Shown piece after piece: positions 49,362 to 59,868 of a stretch of DNA of 64,000 nucleotides (positions are counted from its first letter, which is position 1; each line of letters opens with the position of its first letter). The position numbers and the translations under genes are program-made. The stretch comes from Thauera sedimentorum. Its GTDB lineage: Bacteria > Pseudomonadota > Gammaproteobacteria > Burkholderiales > Rhodocyclaceae. The DNA is taken from assembly GCF_014489115.1 (NCBI RefSeq), contig NZ_JACTAH010000001.1:1054001-1118000 (forward strand), in the 5' to 3' direction. The notes below the pieces were generated by a model that was given only the letters and a program-made list of their open reading frames with translations, searched no databases and had not been told where the DNA came from.

Positions 49362-52054
49362 GCGCCTGGCGGCAGCGGCGGCTGCGCACCTCGCTGACCC
49401 TGCTGATCGTCGCCGCGGCGATGATGGTCATCAGCCTCACCGGCGCCATTCTGCTGCTCTATCGCCTGCCGCTCCTCGGTGAACGGGCCGATGCGCAGGC
49501 GGACAACTCGGTGCGACAGGGGGCGCATGTGCTGGCCCATCTGCTGGGCGTGATGGAAGACGACCTGGAGCCGCTCGTTCGCCTGGTCGCGGCAGGCGAG
49601 GTGGACGCCGCGGCCCGTCTGTTGGCGCAGGGGCCGGCGTCGCTGAGCGGCTTTCTTGCGGTGTACGTGGTCGAGCCTTCGGGCCGGGTGCTCTTCGGCA
49701 TGCAGTCCGACCCGCGGAGGGCGGCGCCAGGCCCGGTGCCCGAGGGCTGGTCGGTCGATGGCAACCGCTTGTTCCAGCGTGCCCTGAATGCGGACGGCTA
49801 CCTGTGGGAAGAGAACTACCCCTCGCTCGTCTCCGGTCAGCGCACGCCGGGTGTCGGCGCGCGCGCCGGGGCGTACGTGGTGATCGGCGAGTTGGCGGTC
49901 GATGTGCTGATGCGGCGGATGCGCGAGTTCATCGACGGATCGGCCTTCCCATTGCTGGTGCTCGACAGTCGCGGCGACTGGGTGCTCGACAACCTCGGCG
50001 GGCAGGAACAGCGTCTGCGCAGCTGGGCGGCGGACCCGGTGCTCCGCGCCACCTGGAGCGGCAAGCCACCGCCGGCTACCGCGCTACTGCACGGCGTGAC
50101 GGTGAGGCCGGTGGTTGCCAGCGATGCGCACCTGGGCTGGACCTTGATTGGCGGTGCGCCGGTCGGCATGGCCAATCCGGACATCCGCATCCTTGTCTGG
50201 ATGCTGCTGGGCGCGGTCTGCATCTCGGCGGTGATCGCTTTGATACTGGGCCCCTTGTGGGCCCGCAAGCTGGAGCGCCCGCTGGCCAGGCTGATGCGCC
50301 TGAGCGGCGAAGTGGCCAGCGGCAACTATCGAACCGCCTGGCGCTCCCAGAAGATCGTCGAGCTGGACGAACTGGCTGCAGACCTCCAGCGCACCGCGAC
50401 GATGATCGAAGCGCGCGAGAACGAACTCAAGCTGAGCGAACGGCGCCTGAAGGACACCTTCGAACTGTCACCGACCGTGGCCATCCAGTGGATAAACCGC
50501 GAAGGCACGGTACTGCGCTGGAACCGGGGGTCGGAGATCATGTACGGCTACAGCGCGGCCGAGGCGGTCGGCGCCAGGCTGGACGCCTTGATGTTTTCGG
50601 CAGATCAGTTCCGCGGCTTTCTGGACCTGCTGGGCCGGGTCGAGCGCAGCGGCGGCAGCGAAGGGCCGTACGAGGCCGTGATCGAACACCGTGACGGCAC
50701 GCCCCGCAACATCCTGTACACCACCTACGGCATCCCGGACAACCACGGCGGTACGCAGTTCGTGTGCATGGATGTGGACATCACCTCGCTGCGGCGCTCG
50801 GAAGCCGAGGAGGCTGCCCGCGAGAAGGAGCTCCAGCTCATCTTCAATCTGTCTCCGGCGCCGATCACCGTGTCCACCCCGGTCGAGGGCGAGTTCCGTG
50901 CGCTGGCGGTCAACGAGGCCTGCCTGCGCCAGTTCGGTTTCAGCAGGGAGGAACTCATCGGCAAGACCGGGGCGGAGATCGGCTGGTGGGAGGACGTCCG
51001 CGACCGTGCGCGCTTCATCGAGCGCATTCGTGCCGAGGGACGGGTGGCCGATTTCGAGACCTGGATGCGTGCGCGGGACGGTCGCAGGGTGCTGTGCGCG
51101 GTGTCCGGCGCGCTGGCGACGATCGGTGGGCGGGAACTGCTGATCATCGTCACCGTGGATGTCACCGAGGAGCGCCGCATGCAGGACGAACTGCGGGCGC
51201 TGAACGATGAGCTGGAGCAGCGGGTGGTTGCCAGAACGGAGGCCCTGGCGCGAGCCAACCAGGAGGTGGCACAGACCCTGGAGTCGCTACGCCAGACGCA
51301 GGACCAGCTTGTCCAGTCCGAAACGCTGGCTGCGCTCGGCCGTCTGGTGGCCGGCGTGGCACACGAGCTCAACACGCCGATCGGCAACGCCCTGATGGCG
51401 GTGAGCACCCTGCGCGAGAGCAGCAACGGATTCCAGCGCGAGATCGAGCGCGGGCTGCGCAAGTCGGTGCTGGAGGCCTTCGTCCGCGATCTGGCCACCG
51501 GGCTGGACATCTCCGAGCGCAACATGCACAAGGCCGGCGAACTGATCGCCAGCTTCAAGCAGGTGGCGGTGGACCAGACCAGCCTGCAGCGGCGACGCTT
51601 CGAGGTGCAGGAGATCGTGTCGGAAACCCTGATGACCCTGCACCCCACGCTCAAGCGCATGCCCTACGAGGTGGTCGCCGACGTCCAGCCCGGCCTGTCG
51701 ATGGACAGCTACCCCGGCCCGCTGGGGCAGGTGCTCGCCAACCTCATCAACAATGCGGTGACGCACGCCTTCGACGGACGCGACCACGGTGTGGTGCGCA
51801 TCCTTGCCTGTGCGCAGGGAGAGGACCGGGTGAGGATTCGCGTCGCCGATGACGGCGTGGGCATTCCGGAAGCGGAGCGCAAGCGGGTGTTCGACCCTTT
51901 CTACACGACCCGTCTGGGGCGCGGCGGCACCGGACTGGGGCTGCACATCGTCCATGCGAACGTCACGCGGGTGCTGGGCGGCGCGGTGCGGCTGCTGGAC
52001 GAAGAGGCGGGCGGCTCGGTGTTCGAGCTGGATCTGCCGCGGGTCGCGCCCTGA
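49358..52054 (+). CDS. Membrane-bound PAS-PAS hybrid-less sensor histidine kinase
   Basis: The 898-residue kinase has TM1 (residues 13-37), a periplasmic sensory region (about 38-280, Cache-like, 'YVVEPSGRVLFGMQSDP...YVVIGELAVDVLMRRM'), TM2 (about 286-306) and HAMP, followed by two PAS domains (370-490 and 500-620). Coiled coil 'LNDELEQRVVARTEALARANQEVAQTL' leads to the H-box 'LVAGVAHELNTPIGN' with phospho-acceptor H669, N-box 'VLANLINNAVTHAF', G1 'VADDGVGIPEAE', F-box and G2 'GRGGTGLGLHIV'. There is no receiver domain, so a partner REC such as the upstream REC-EAL is needed. The ATG is inside the lipoprotein stop. Confidence 0.92.
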   Translation: MSAWRQRRLRTSLTLLIVAAAMMVISLTGAILLLYRLPLLGERADAQADNSVRQGAHVLAHLLGVMEDDLEPLVRLVAAGEVDAAARLLAQGPASLSGFLAVYVVEPSGRVLFGMQSDPRRAAPGPVPEGWSVDGNRLFQRALNADGYLWEENYPSLVSGQRTPGVGARAGAYVVIGELAVDVLMRRMREFIDGSAFPLLVLDSRGDWVLDNLGGQEQRLRSWAADPVLRATWSGKPPPATALLHGVTVRPVVASDAHLGWTLIGGAPVGMANPDIRILVWMLLGAVCISAVIALILGPLWARKLERPLARLMRLSGEVASGNYRTAWRSQKIVELDELAADLQRTATMIEARENELKLSERRLKDTFELSPTVAIQWINREGTVLRWNRGSEIMYGYSAAEAVGARLDALMFSADQFRGFLDLLGRVERSGGSEGPYEAVIEHRDGTPRNILYTTYGIPDNHGGTQFVCMDVDITSLRRSEAEEAAREKELQLIFNLSPAPITVSTPVEGEFRALAVNEACLRQFGFSREELIGKTGAEIGWWEDVRDRARFIERIRAEGRVADFETWMRARDGRRVLCAVSGALATIGGRELLIIVTVDVTEERRMQDELRALNDELEQRVVARTEALARANQEVAQTLESLRQTQDQLVQSETLAALGRLVAGVAHELNTPIGNALMAVSTLRESSNGFQREIERGLRKSVLEAFVRDLATGLDISERNMHKAGELIASFKQVAVDQTSLQRRRFEVQEIVSETLMTLHPTLKRMPYEVVADVQPGLSMDSYPGPLGQVLANLINNAVTHAFDGRDHGVVRILACAQGEDRVRIRVADDGVGIPEAERKRVFDPFYTTRLGRGGTGLGLHIVHANVTRVLGGAVRLLDEEAGGSVFELDLPRVAP

Positions 52055-52061
52055 GCGGCGC

Positions 52062-53381
52062 TCAAGGGTTCGCAGCGTCGCGCCGCCAGGCGGCCTGCCC
52101 CAGCACCCAGGTCTCGGCCACGCAACGGTCGTCGCCGAGCATCATCAGCAGGAACAGGCGCTCGACCAGGGTGGCGGCGGTGGCGTTGCGGCGGGCGAGC
52201 AGGGCAGTGGCGGATGGATCGAGCACGACGAAATCGGCCTCGCGCCCGGCGCTGAAATTGCCGATGCGCCCGTCGAGGTACAGGCTGCGGGCACCGCCCA
52301 GGGTGGCGAGGTAGAAGGCCTGCTCGGGGCTGAGGTCCTGGCCGTTCAGGCGCAGCACCTTGTAGGCCTCGTTGAGCGTGGCCAGCATCGAGAAGCTGGT
52401 GCCGCCGCCGACGTCGGTGCCCAGGCCGACCCGCAGGCCATGCGCCTGCGCCGCGGCAAGGTCGAACAGGCCGGAGCCGAGGAAGAGGTTGGAGGTGGGG
52501 CAGAAGCTCACCGCCGTGCCGGTGGCCGCCATGCGCGCGCGGTCGGCGTCGTCCAGCCAGATGCAGTGCGCGTAGATGCTGCGCGGGCCGAGCTGGCGGT
52601 AGTGCTCATAGACGTCGAGGTAGCTGCGCGCGGCGGGATAGAGCTGCGCCACCCAGTCGACCTCGGCGCGGTTCTCGGCGACATGCGACTGCAGGTACAC
52701 GCCCGGGTGCTCGGCGAACAGGCGGCCGGCGGCCTGCATCTGCGCTGGCGTGGAGGTCGGGGCGAAGCGCGGGGTGAGTGCGTAGAGCAGGCGGTCGCGC
52801 CCGTGCCAGCGCTCGATGAGCCGGCGCGAGGCCTCGACGCCCAGCCCGGCGTCGTCGCGCAGGAAGTCCGGGCAGTTGCGGTCCATCAGCACCTTGCCGG
52901 TGATCAGGCGCATGCGGCGCAGTCGGGCGGCCTCGAACAGCGCATCGACCGAGGCCGCATGCACGGTGGCGAAGGCCATCGCCGTGGTGGTGCCGTTCCT
53001 CAGCAGTTCGTCGCAGAAGAACCCTGCGACCTCGGCCGCGTGTGCGGGGTCTTCGAAGCGCCGCTCGGCCGGGAAGGTGTAGCGCGTCAGCCAGTCGAGC
53101 AGTTCTTCGCCGTGGCTGGCGATGATGTCGGTCTGCGGGTAATGGACGTGGGTGTCGATGAAACCCGGCATGATCAGCATGCCGCGCCGGTCGGCGACGG
53201 CGGCCTCCGGCGGCAGCCGTGCCAGCAGCTCGGCCGCTGGGCCGCATTCGGCGACATGGCCGTCGCGCAGGATCAGCAGGCCGTCGGCGAAGTGCTCCAG
53301 CGCCGCAGCGCCGCGTTCGGCAGGGTCGGCGAGAAAGTGCACGATCTCGCCGCGAACGGCGTGCAGCCTGCCTGAGTCCAT
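52062..53381 (-). CDS. guaD: Guanine deaminase
   Basis: The 439-residue amidohydrolase has the guanine deaminase layout: 'MPGFIDTHVHYPQTDIIASHGEELLDWLTRYTFPAERRF' with the metal HxH pair, 'LQSHVAENRAEVDWV' carrying metal and catalytic residues, 'SIYAHCIWLDDADR' with a third His, and 'VGLGTDVGGGTSFSMLATLNEAYKV' with the metal Asp. It converts guanine to xanthine, the substrate of the xanthine phosphoribosyltransferase at 1420-2028. It is the last gene of an operon with a BMP-family ABC importer, so imported purines are probably deaminated here. Confidence 0.92.
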   Translation of the reverse strand: MDSGRLHAVRGEIVHFLADPAERGAAALEHFADGLLILRDGHVAECGPAAELLARLPPEAAVADRRGMLIMPGFIDTHVHYPQTDIIASHGEELLDWLTRYTFPAERRFEDPAHAAEVAGFFCDELLRNGTTTAMAFATVHAASVDALFEAARLRRMRLITGKVLMDRNCPDFLRDDAGLGVEASRRLIERWHGRDRLLYALTPRFAPTSTPAQMQAAGRLFAEHPGVYLQSHVAENRAEVDWVAQLYPAARSYLDVYEHYRQLGPRSIYAHCIWLDDADRARMAATGTAVSFCPTSNLFLGSGLFDLAAAQAHGLRVGLGTDVGGGTSFSMLATLNEAYKVLRLNGQDLSPEQAFYLATLGGARSLYLDGRIGNFSAGREADFVVLDPSATALLARRNATAATLVERLFLLMMLGDDRCVAETWVLGQAAWRRDAANP

Positions 53382-53448
53382 GGTGTCGGTCGGGTCCGGG
53401 GCCGGGAGTGATGCCGCCTGCGCGGCATGCCGCGCAGGCGGGCTGGCT

Positions 53449-54537
53449 TCAGCGTGCGTTGGGCAGCCTGGAGGCCACGCCCTGGACGAAGAAGTCCATC
53501 TTGCCGAGGGCCACGTCGTCCATCACCGCGCCGGCCGACAGGCGTTCCTTGCCGGCCTGGTCGACGATGGGGCCGGTGAAGGGATGGAAGCTGCCGGCGC
53601 GGAGCTTGTCGGCCAGAGCCTCGACCTCGGCCTTCACCGCGGCCGGAACCGCCGGGTTCAGCGGCGCCAGGCGCACCATGTCGTCCTTGAATCCGCCCCA
53701 GATGCGGGTGGGCTTCCAGGTGCCGGCGATCACCTCCTGCACCGTGCGGGTGTAGAAGTCGCCCCAGTGATGGGTGGTGGCGGTGAGGTGCGCCTTGGCG
53801 CCGTACTTGGACATGTCCGAGTGGTAGCCGAAGGCGTATACGCCGCGCTCTTCGGCAGCCTGCACCACGGCGGTGGAATCGGTGTGCTGGGTGACCATGT
53901 CCGCGCCCTGGCTGATCAGCGTCATCGCCGCCTCGCGCTCCTTGCCCGGGTCGTACCAGCTGTTCACCCAGATCACCCGCACCTCGATGTCCGGGTTCAC
54001 GCTCTTCGCGCCCAGGGTGAAGGCGTTGATGCCCTGCAGCACCTCGGGAATCGGGAAGGCGCCGACATAGCCCAGCACCTTGGACTTGGTCATGCGCCCG
54101 GCGATCACGCCGTTGAGGTAGCGGCCTTCGTAGAAGCGCGCGTTGTAGGGGGCGAAGTTCTTCGCCGACTTGTAGCCGGTGGCGTGCAGGAAGGTGACGT
54201 TGGGGAACTGACGGGCCACGCGTTCCACGTAGTTCATGTAGCCGAAGCTGGTGGCGAACACGATCTTGTGGCCGCTGGCGGCGAATTCGCGGATCACCCG
54301 TTCGGCGTCGGCGCCTTCGGCGACGTTCTCGACGTACTTGGTCTGCACCTTGGCGCCGAGGTTGGCCTCCATTTCCTTGCGGGCGAGGTCGTGCTGGTAG
54401 GTCCATCCGGCATCGCCGATGGGGCTGACGTAGACGAAGCCGATGCGCACCGCCTCCTCGGCAAAGAGGCTGCCGGGCAGGGCGGCGGCCAGGGCGGTGG
54501 CCCCGGCGGACAGCATGAACTGGCGACGATCGGTCAT
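53449..54537 (-). CDS. BMP-family ABC transporter substrate-binding protein
   Basis: The 362-residue periplasmic protein starts MTDRRQFMLSAGATALAAALPGSLFA, a twin-arginine-like/Sec signal ending near residue 26. The mature part shows the PnrA/BMP signature 'IGFVYVSPIGDAGWTYQHDLARKEMEANLGAKVQTKYVENVAEGADAERVIREFAASGHKIVFATSFGYM', 'ARFYEGRYLNGVIAGRMTKSKVLGYVGAFPIPEV' and 'VTQHTDSTAVVQAAEERGVYAFGYHSDM'. BMP-family receptors bind nucleosides or purine bases. The operon with guanine deaminase supports a guanine/guanosine or related purine ligand; inference. Confidence 0.88.
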   Translation of the reverse strand: MTDRRQFMLSAGATALAAALPGSLFAEEAVRIGFVYVSPIGDAGWTYQHDLARKEMEANLGAKVQTKYVENVAEGADAERVIREFAASGHKIVFATSFGYMNYVERVARQFPNVTFLHATGYKSAKNFAPYNARFYEGRYLNGVIAGRMTKSKVLGYVGAFPIPEVLQGINAFTLGAKSVNPDIEVRVIWVNSWYDPGKEREAAMTLISQGADMVTQHTDSTAVVQAAEERGVYAFGYHSDMSKYGAKAHLTATTHHWGDFYTRTVQEVIAGTWKPTRIWGGFKDDMVRLAPLNPAVPAAVKAEVEALADKLRAGSFHPFTGPIVDQAGKERLSAGAVMDDVALGKMDFFVQGVASRLPNAR

Positions 54538-54582
54538 GAGCTTCTCCTGGTTGGTTGTGCGGCTTGTGGCCGGAAGACGGGG

Positions 54583-55515
54583 TCAGGCTTCGGGGCGGTA
54601 GGGCTTGCCCAGCGAGGCCGGCGAGTTGAGGCGTATGGTATTCGGATTGCGCGAGATCGCCACCAGCACCACGATGGTGGCCCAGTAAGGCAGCGAGGAG
54701 AGCAGTTGCGAGGGGAAGTCGAGCTGCAGGCCCGAGCCCTGGATGAACAGCTGGGTGATCATCACCCCGCCGAACAGGTAGGCGCCGACCAGCACGCGCA
54801 GCGGCCGCCAGGTGGCAAAGACCACCAGCGCCAGCGCGATCCAGCCGCGCCCGGCGACCAGGCCTTCCACCCACATCGGCGTGTAGAACACCGACAGGAA
54901 GGCGCCGCCCACGCCCGCCATCGCGCCACCGAACAGCACCGCGAGATAGCGGATGCGGATCACCGGATAGCCGATGGCGTGCGCGGACGAGGGCGATTCG
55001 CCCACCGCGCGCAGCACCAGCCCCGCGCGGCTCCTGGCGAGGAACCACAACACCGCCCAGAACAGCGCCCAGGAGAGATAAACCAGGGCCTGCTGGTTGT
55101 AGAGCGCCTCGCCGATCAGCGGGATGTCCGCGACGAAGGGAATGCGGATGGGCGGCACCGCCGGCAGGGCGACGGATTCGAAGGGGCGGCCGATGAAGGC
55201 CGACAGGCCGACCCCGAAGATCGCCAGCGCCAGCCCGGAAGCCACCTGGTTGGCCTGCAGAGTGATGGCGAGGAAGCCGAACAGCAGCGCCATCGCCGTG
55301 CCGGTGGCCATGCCGGCGAGCACGCCGAGCCAGGGGTTGCCGCTGCCGTGGGTGACCGCGAAGGCGGCGACCGCGCCCATCGCCATCATGCCTTCGGCGC
55401 CCAGGTTCAACACACCGGCGCGCTCGCTCACCAGCAGGCCGAGGGCCACGATGATCAGCGGCGTGCCGGCCACCACGGTGGCGAACAGCATCGAGGAGAA
55501 CAGGGAAGCGTCCAC
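54583..55515 (-). CDS. ABC transporter permease, BMP/nucleoside type (second permease)
   Basis: The 310-residue integral membrane protein has about eight to ten hydrophobic helices. It belongs to the BPD_transp_2 family, with 'LVSERAGVLNLGAEGMMAMGAVAAFAV' and 'AHAIGYPVIRIRYLAVLFGGAMAGVGGAFLSV', the segment seen in YufQ-like nucleoside permeases. The GTG start at 55515 with GGAGG just ahead is chosen. A frame open to 56547 reads through the other permease on the opposite reading and is not used. It is 11 bp downstream of the first permease gene. Confidence 0.85.
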   Translation of the reverse strand: MDASLFSSMLFATVVAGTPLIIVALGLLVSERAGVLNLGAEGMMAMGAVAAFAVTHGSGNPWLGVLAGMATGTAMALLFGFLAITLQANQVASGLALAIFGVGLSAFIGRPFESVALPAVPPIRIPFVADIPLIGEALYNQQALVYLSWALFWAVLWFLARSRAGLVLRAVGESPSSAHAIGYPVIRIRYLAVLFGGAMAGVGGAFLSVFYTPMWVEGLVAGRGWIALALVVFATWRPLRVLVGAYLFGGVMITQLFIQGSGLQLDFPSQLLSSLPYWATIVVLVAISRNPNTIRLNSPASLGKPYRPEA

Positions 55516-55526
55516 GCCGTCCTCCC

Positions 55527-56577
55527 TCAGGCCGTCGCCCGGCCGAAGCGCAGGCGGTAGTTGATGAACACGTCCGAGCCCAGCAGGAAGAACAGCAGCA
55601 GGCCCTGGAACACCATGGAGATCGAACTCGGCAGGTTCATGTACTGCTGCGCCTGTTCGCCGCCGATGAACAGCAAGGCCATCAGCAGGCTGGCCAGCAG
55701 GATGCCGAAGGCGTGCAGCCGGCCGACAAAGGCGACGATGATGGCGGCGAAGCCGTAGCCCAGGTTCACCTTGTCGGTGAGCTGGCCCATCGGTCCGGCC
55801 ACTTCCGCCATGCCCGCCACCCCGGCCGCCGCGCCGCCGGCCAGCAGGCCGATCCATACCGCGCGGCGCGCGGAGAAGCCGGCGTAGCGCGCGGCCTCGG
55901 CCGCCTCGCCGGCCACGCGCATCTTGAAGCCGGCATGGCTGCGGTGCATGAACAGGTAGCCGGCCACCAGCAGGCCCAGGGCGAAGAGTACGCCCAGGTG
56001 CAGGCGGGTGCCGTCGACCAGAGTGGGCAGCAGCGCGGCCTCGTGGAACATGGCGGTCTGCGGGAAACCGAAGCCCATCGGGTCGCGCCAGGGGCCGAAC
56101 ACCAGCCAGGAGACGAAGAGCTGGGCCACGTACACCAGCATCAGCGACACCAGGATCTCGTTGGCGTTGAAGCGGGTGCGCAGCAGCGCGGGAATCGCCG
56201 CCCACAGGGCGCCCGCGACGGCGCCGGCGAGCAGCATCGCGGGCAGGATCAGCGCGCTGTCCGATTCGGCGAAATGCAGCGCCACGCCGGTGGCGCCCAC
56301 CGTGCCGAGCATGAACTGTCCTTCCGCGCCGATGTTCCACACGTTGGCGCGGAAACCCACCGCCAGGCCGATGGCGCACAGCATCAGCGGGGTGGCCTTG
56401 AGCAGCAGTTCGGACAGGCCGTAGAGGTTCTTCAGCGGATTGAGCAGGAAGTAGCGCAAGCCCTCCAGCGGGTCCTTGTCGAGCAGCCAGAAGATCACCA
56501 GGCCGGCGACCAGCGTGAGCACCGCGGCCAGCAGCGGCGAACACCACTGCATCAGCCGCGAAGGTTCGGTGCGTGCC

Positions 56578-56606
<29 letters not shown>
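55527..56606 (-). CDS. ABC transporter permease, BMP/nucleoside type (first permease)
   Basis: The 359-residue membrane protein of the BPD_transp_2 family has 'ATPLMLCAIGLAVGFRANVWNIGAEGQFMLGTVGATGVAL' (the YufP-like signature) and 'GFKMRVAGEAAEAARYAGFSARRAVWIGLLAGGAAAGVAGMAEVAGPMGQL', with about eight helices. It forms the membrane channel with the second permease. The ATG at 56606 overlaps the ATPase gene by 29 bp; a GTG a few codons in is a possible alternative. It is part of the ATPase-permease-permease-receptor-guaD operon. Confidence 0.85.
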
Positions 56607-58149
<1,543 letters not shown>

Positions 58150-58305
58150 GCTGTGAGACAACTCCCTGCTGATCCCTTGGTCGCGTTCCCGGGCGATTCA
58201 TGGCCCCGCGAGCGCTGGCGGTCTGGTCGTCAGCGCCCCCTGGGGGTCGGGCGGTCAAGCGGCGGATATTACCCCGAGCGGCGTGGCCGCGGGGTGGCGA
58301 AACCG

Positions 58306-58941
58306 TCAGCCGGGCAGGTGCAGGCGGCTCTGCCGGGGAACGTGGCGGGTGAGGAAATCCATCTGGTCTGCAAGGATGTTGCGGTTGCAGAGGATGAGGT
58401 ACTCGGCCTTGTTGGGTACGTAGGGCGCGTACAGCAGGGGCATGCGGGCCTGCTCCGGGGTGCGGCCGCTCTTCTTCTGGTTGCAAGGCCGGCAGGCGGT
58501 GACCACGTTCATCCAGATGTCGCGCCCGCCCTGGGAAACCGGGTGGACATGGTCGCGGGTGAGGGCGGCCGCGCCGAAGCGGTTGCCGCAATAGGCGCAC
58601 ACCTGGCGGTCGCGGTGGAACAGTTCGCGGTTGTCCAGATGCGGCACCTGCTGCAGGGCGCCGGGGCGCAGGGCGCGCCCCTTGATCGCGATGATGCTGT
58701 TGGCGGTGATCTCGGAGCGCAGGCCGGTGGCGCGGCTGACCCCGCCGCGGATCAGGAAGTGGCGGTCGCCGATGCTCCAGGCCACCATGTCGCGTGCGTA
58801 GTAGTGGCAGGCGGCCTGCCAGCTGATCCAGCGGTGCGGCAGGCCGTGCATGTCGAGCGTGAGGATCCATGGCCAGTTGCCGGCGGCATGGCCATCCATG
58901 AACTCGAACTGCGACAGGGCTGGAGCGGTGTCGACCTGCAC
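58306..58941 (-). CDS. HNH endonuclease-domain protein
   Basis: The 211-residue protein has a C-terminal HNH domain with 'CAYCGNRFGAAALTRDHVHPVSQGGRDIWMNVVTACRPCNQKKSGRTPEQA', giving the two CxxC zinc knuckles, the DH pair and the N of HNH. The N-terminal 95 residues (MQVDTAPALSQFEFMDGHAAGNWPWILTLDMHG) are typical of a widespread proteobacterial HNH family of unknown biological role. The GTG at 58941, with GGGAGG four bases upstream, is preferred to a TTG at 58995. No toxin-immunity or restriction partner lies beside it. Confidence 0.8.
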   Translation of the reverse strand: MQVDTAPALSQFEFMDGHAAGNWPWILTLDMHGLPHRWISWQAACHYYARDMVAWSIGDRHFLIRGGVSRATGLRSEITANSIIAIKGRALRPGALQQVPHLDNRELFHRDRQVCAYCGNRFGAAALTRDHVHPVSQGGRDIWMNVVTACRPCNQKKSGRTPEQARMPLLYAPYVPNKAEYLILCNRNILADQMDFLTRHVPRQSRLHLPG

Positions 58942-59092
58942 GGCGCCTCCCGTGGGTTCGGCCGGCGCATGTTGGGGCGTCCGGCGTGAGCGCAATCAGA
59001 ACAGATTCCGGCGCGGCGATGCAAGCGCTGCCCGAACGCCCGCGCCGGATCGCCGTAAGACTCTGATTTTGAGCGCAGGACGCGCGCGTGGT

Positions 59093-59644
59093 TCAAACGG
59101 GCCGGTGGTCCGCGGGCGGCAGGATGCTGCCGGTGTGCAAGGGCCAGTCGCCCCGCCGGCGATCTTCATAGTAGTGGCGCAGGGTGCGTTCGATGGAGCG
59201 GAAGGCGATCTCGCTCCAGGGAATGTCGGCCTCGTCGAACAGCGCGACCTCGAGCGATTCCTCGCCGGGACGGAAGTCGAGGTCGAGCAGGCGTGCGCGA
59301 TAGACGATGTGCACCTGGCTGATGTGCGGGATGTCGAACAGGGTGTAGAGCTCGCCCACCTGGATGCGCGCGCAGGCCTCTTCCAGGGTTTCGCGGGCCG
59401 CGGCCTCGGCGGTGGTCTCGGCGTTCTCCATGAAGCCCGCCGGCAGGGTCCAGAAACCGTGGCGCGGCTCGATGGCCCGCCGGCACATCAGGATGCGTCC
59501 CTCCCATTCGGCCAGCGCACCGACCACCACCTTGGGGTTCTGGTAATGGATGCTGCCACAGGCAGGGCATACATGCCGTGGCAGCGAGTCGCCGGGCGGG
59601 ACGAGGAGGTCCACTTCGGCACCACAGTTCGAGCAGTACTTCAT
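59093..59644 (-). CDS. NUDIX hydrolase with N-terminal zinc ribbon
   Basis: The 183-residue protein starts MKYCSNCGAEVDLLVPPGDSLPRHVCPACGSIHYQNPKVVVGAL, a four-cysteine ribbon, followed by a Nudix box 'GFMENAETTAEAAARETLEEAC' (G-x5-E-x7-R-E-x-x-E-E; the final G is replaced by C). This resembles the NudC/YfcD-like group of pyrophosphohydrolases (NADH, ADP-ribose, or nucleoside diphosphate derivatives). The ATG at 59644 is chosen over a longer frame to 59737. The substrate is unknown. It is on the same strand as the HNH gene, 151 bp upstream of it. Confidence 0.82.
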   Translation of the reverse strand: MKYCSNCGAEVDLLVPPGDSLPRHVCPACGSIHYQNPKVVVGALAEWEGRILMCRRAIEPRHGFWTLPAGFMENAETTAEAAARETLEEACARIQVGELYTLFDIPHISQVHIVYRARLLDLDFRPGEESLEVALFDEADIPWSEIAFRSIERTLRHYYEDRRRGDWPLHTGSILPPADHRPV

Positions 59645-59868
59645 GGAGAGCGTGGCGGGCAATGAATGACCGGATTCTAGCGCGCCTGCGTCCCGCGTGA
59701 CGATGCGCCCGCGTTCCGCACGCACGCTCCGGCGCACAGGGGTTTTCCCCTACAAACGCCTTGCTCTTGATCCAGATGCTTCACAGCGATCGTGCGCGCA
59801 CTGTAAAGTCGTGGGCGTTTTGCACGCCGGGGGCTCATTGTGCAGTGCAGCGCCTGAAACGGAAGCCA

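Noticed and set aside
53152..55560. An 802-codon plus-strand frame rich in Gly, His and Gln
   Set aside because: It is antisense to guaD, the BMP receptor and a permease, all supported by motifs.
54583..56547. A 654-codon minus-strand frame
   Set aside because: The last part is the real permease; the first part is out of frame with the other permease, which has clear family motifs in its own frame.
58150..58305. Purine riboswitch ahead of the purine-import operon
   Set aside because: No conserved purine-aptamer core or pairing pattern was found, and such switches are rare in betaproteobacteria.
59780..59868. FliA promoter upstream of the HDOD-REC-GGDEF gene
   Set aside because: TAAAG occurs near 59803, but the -10-like GCCGGGGG is at the wrong spacing (17 bases) and lacks the ATAA end.
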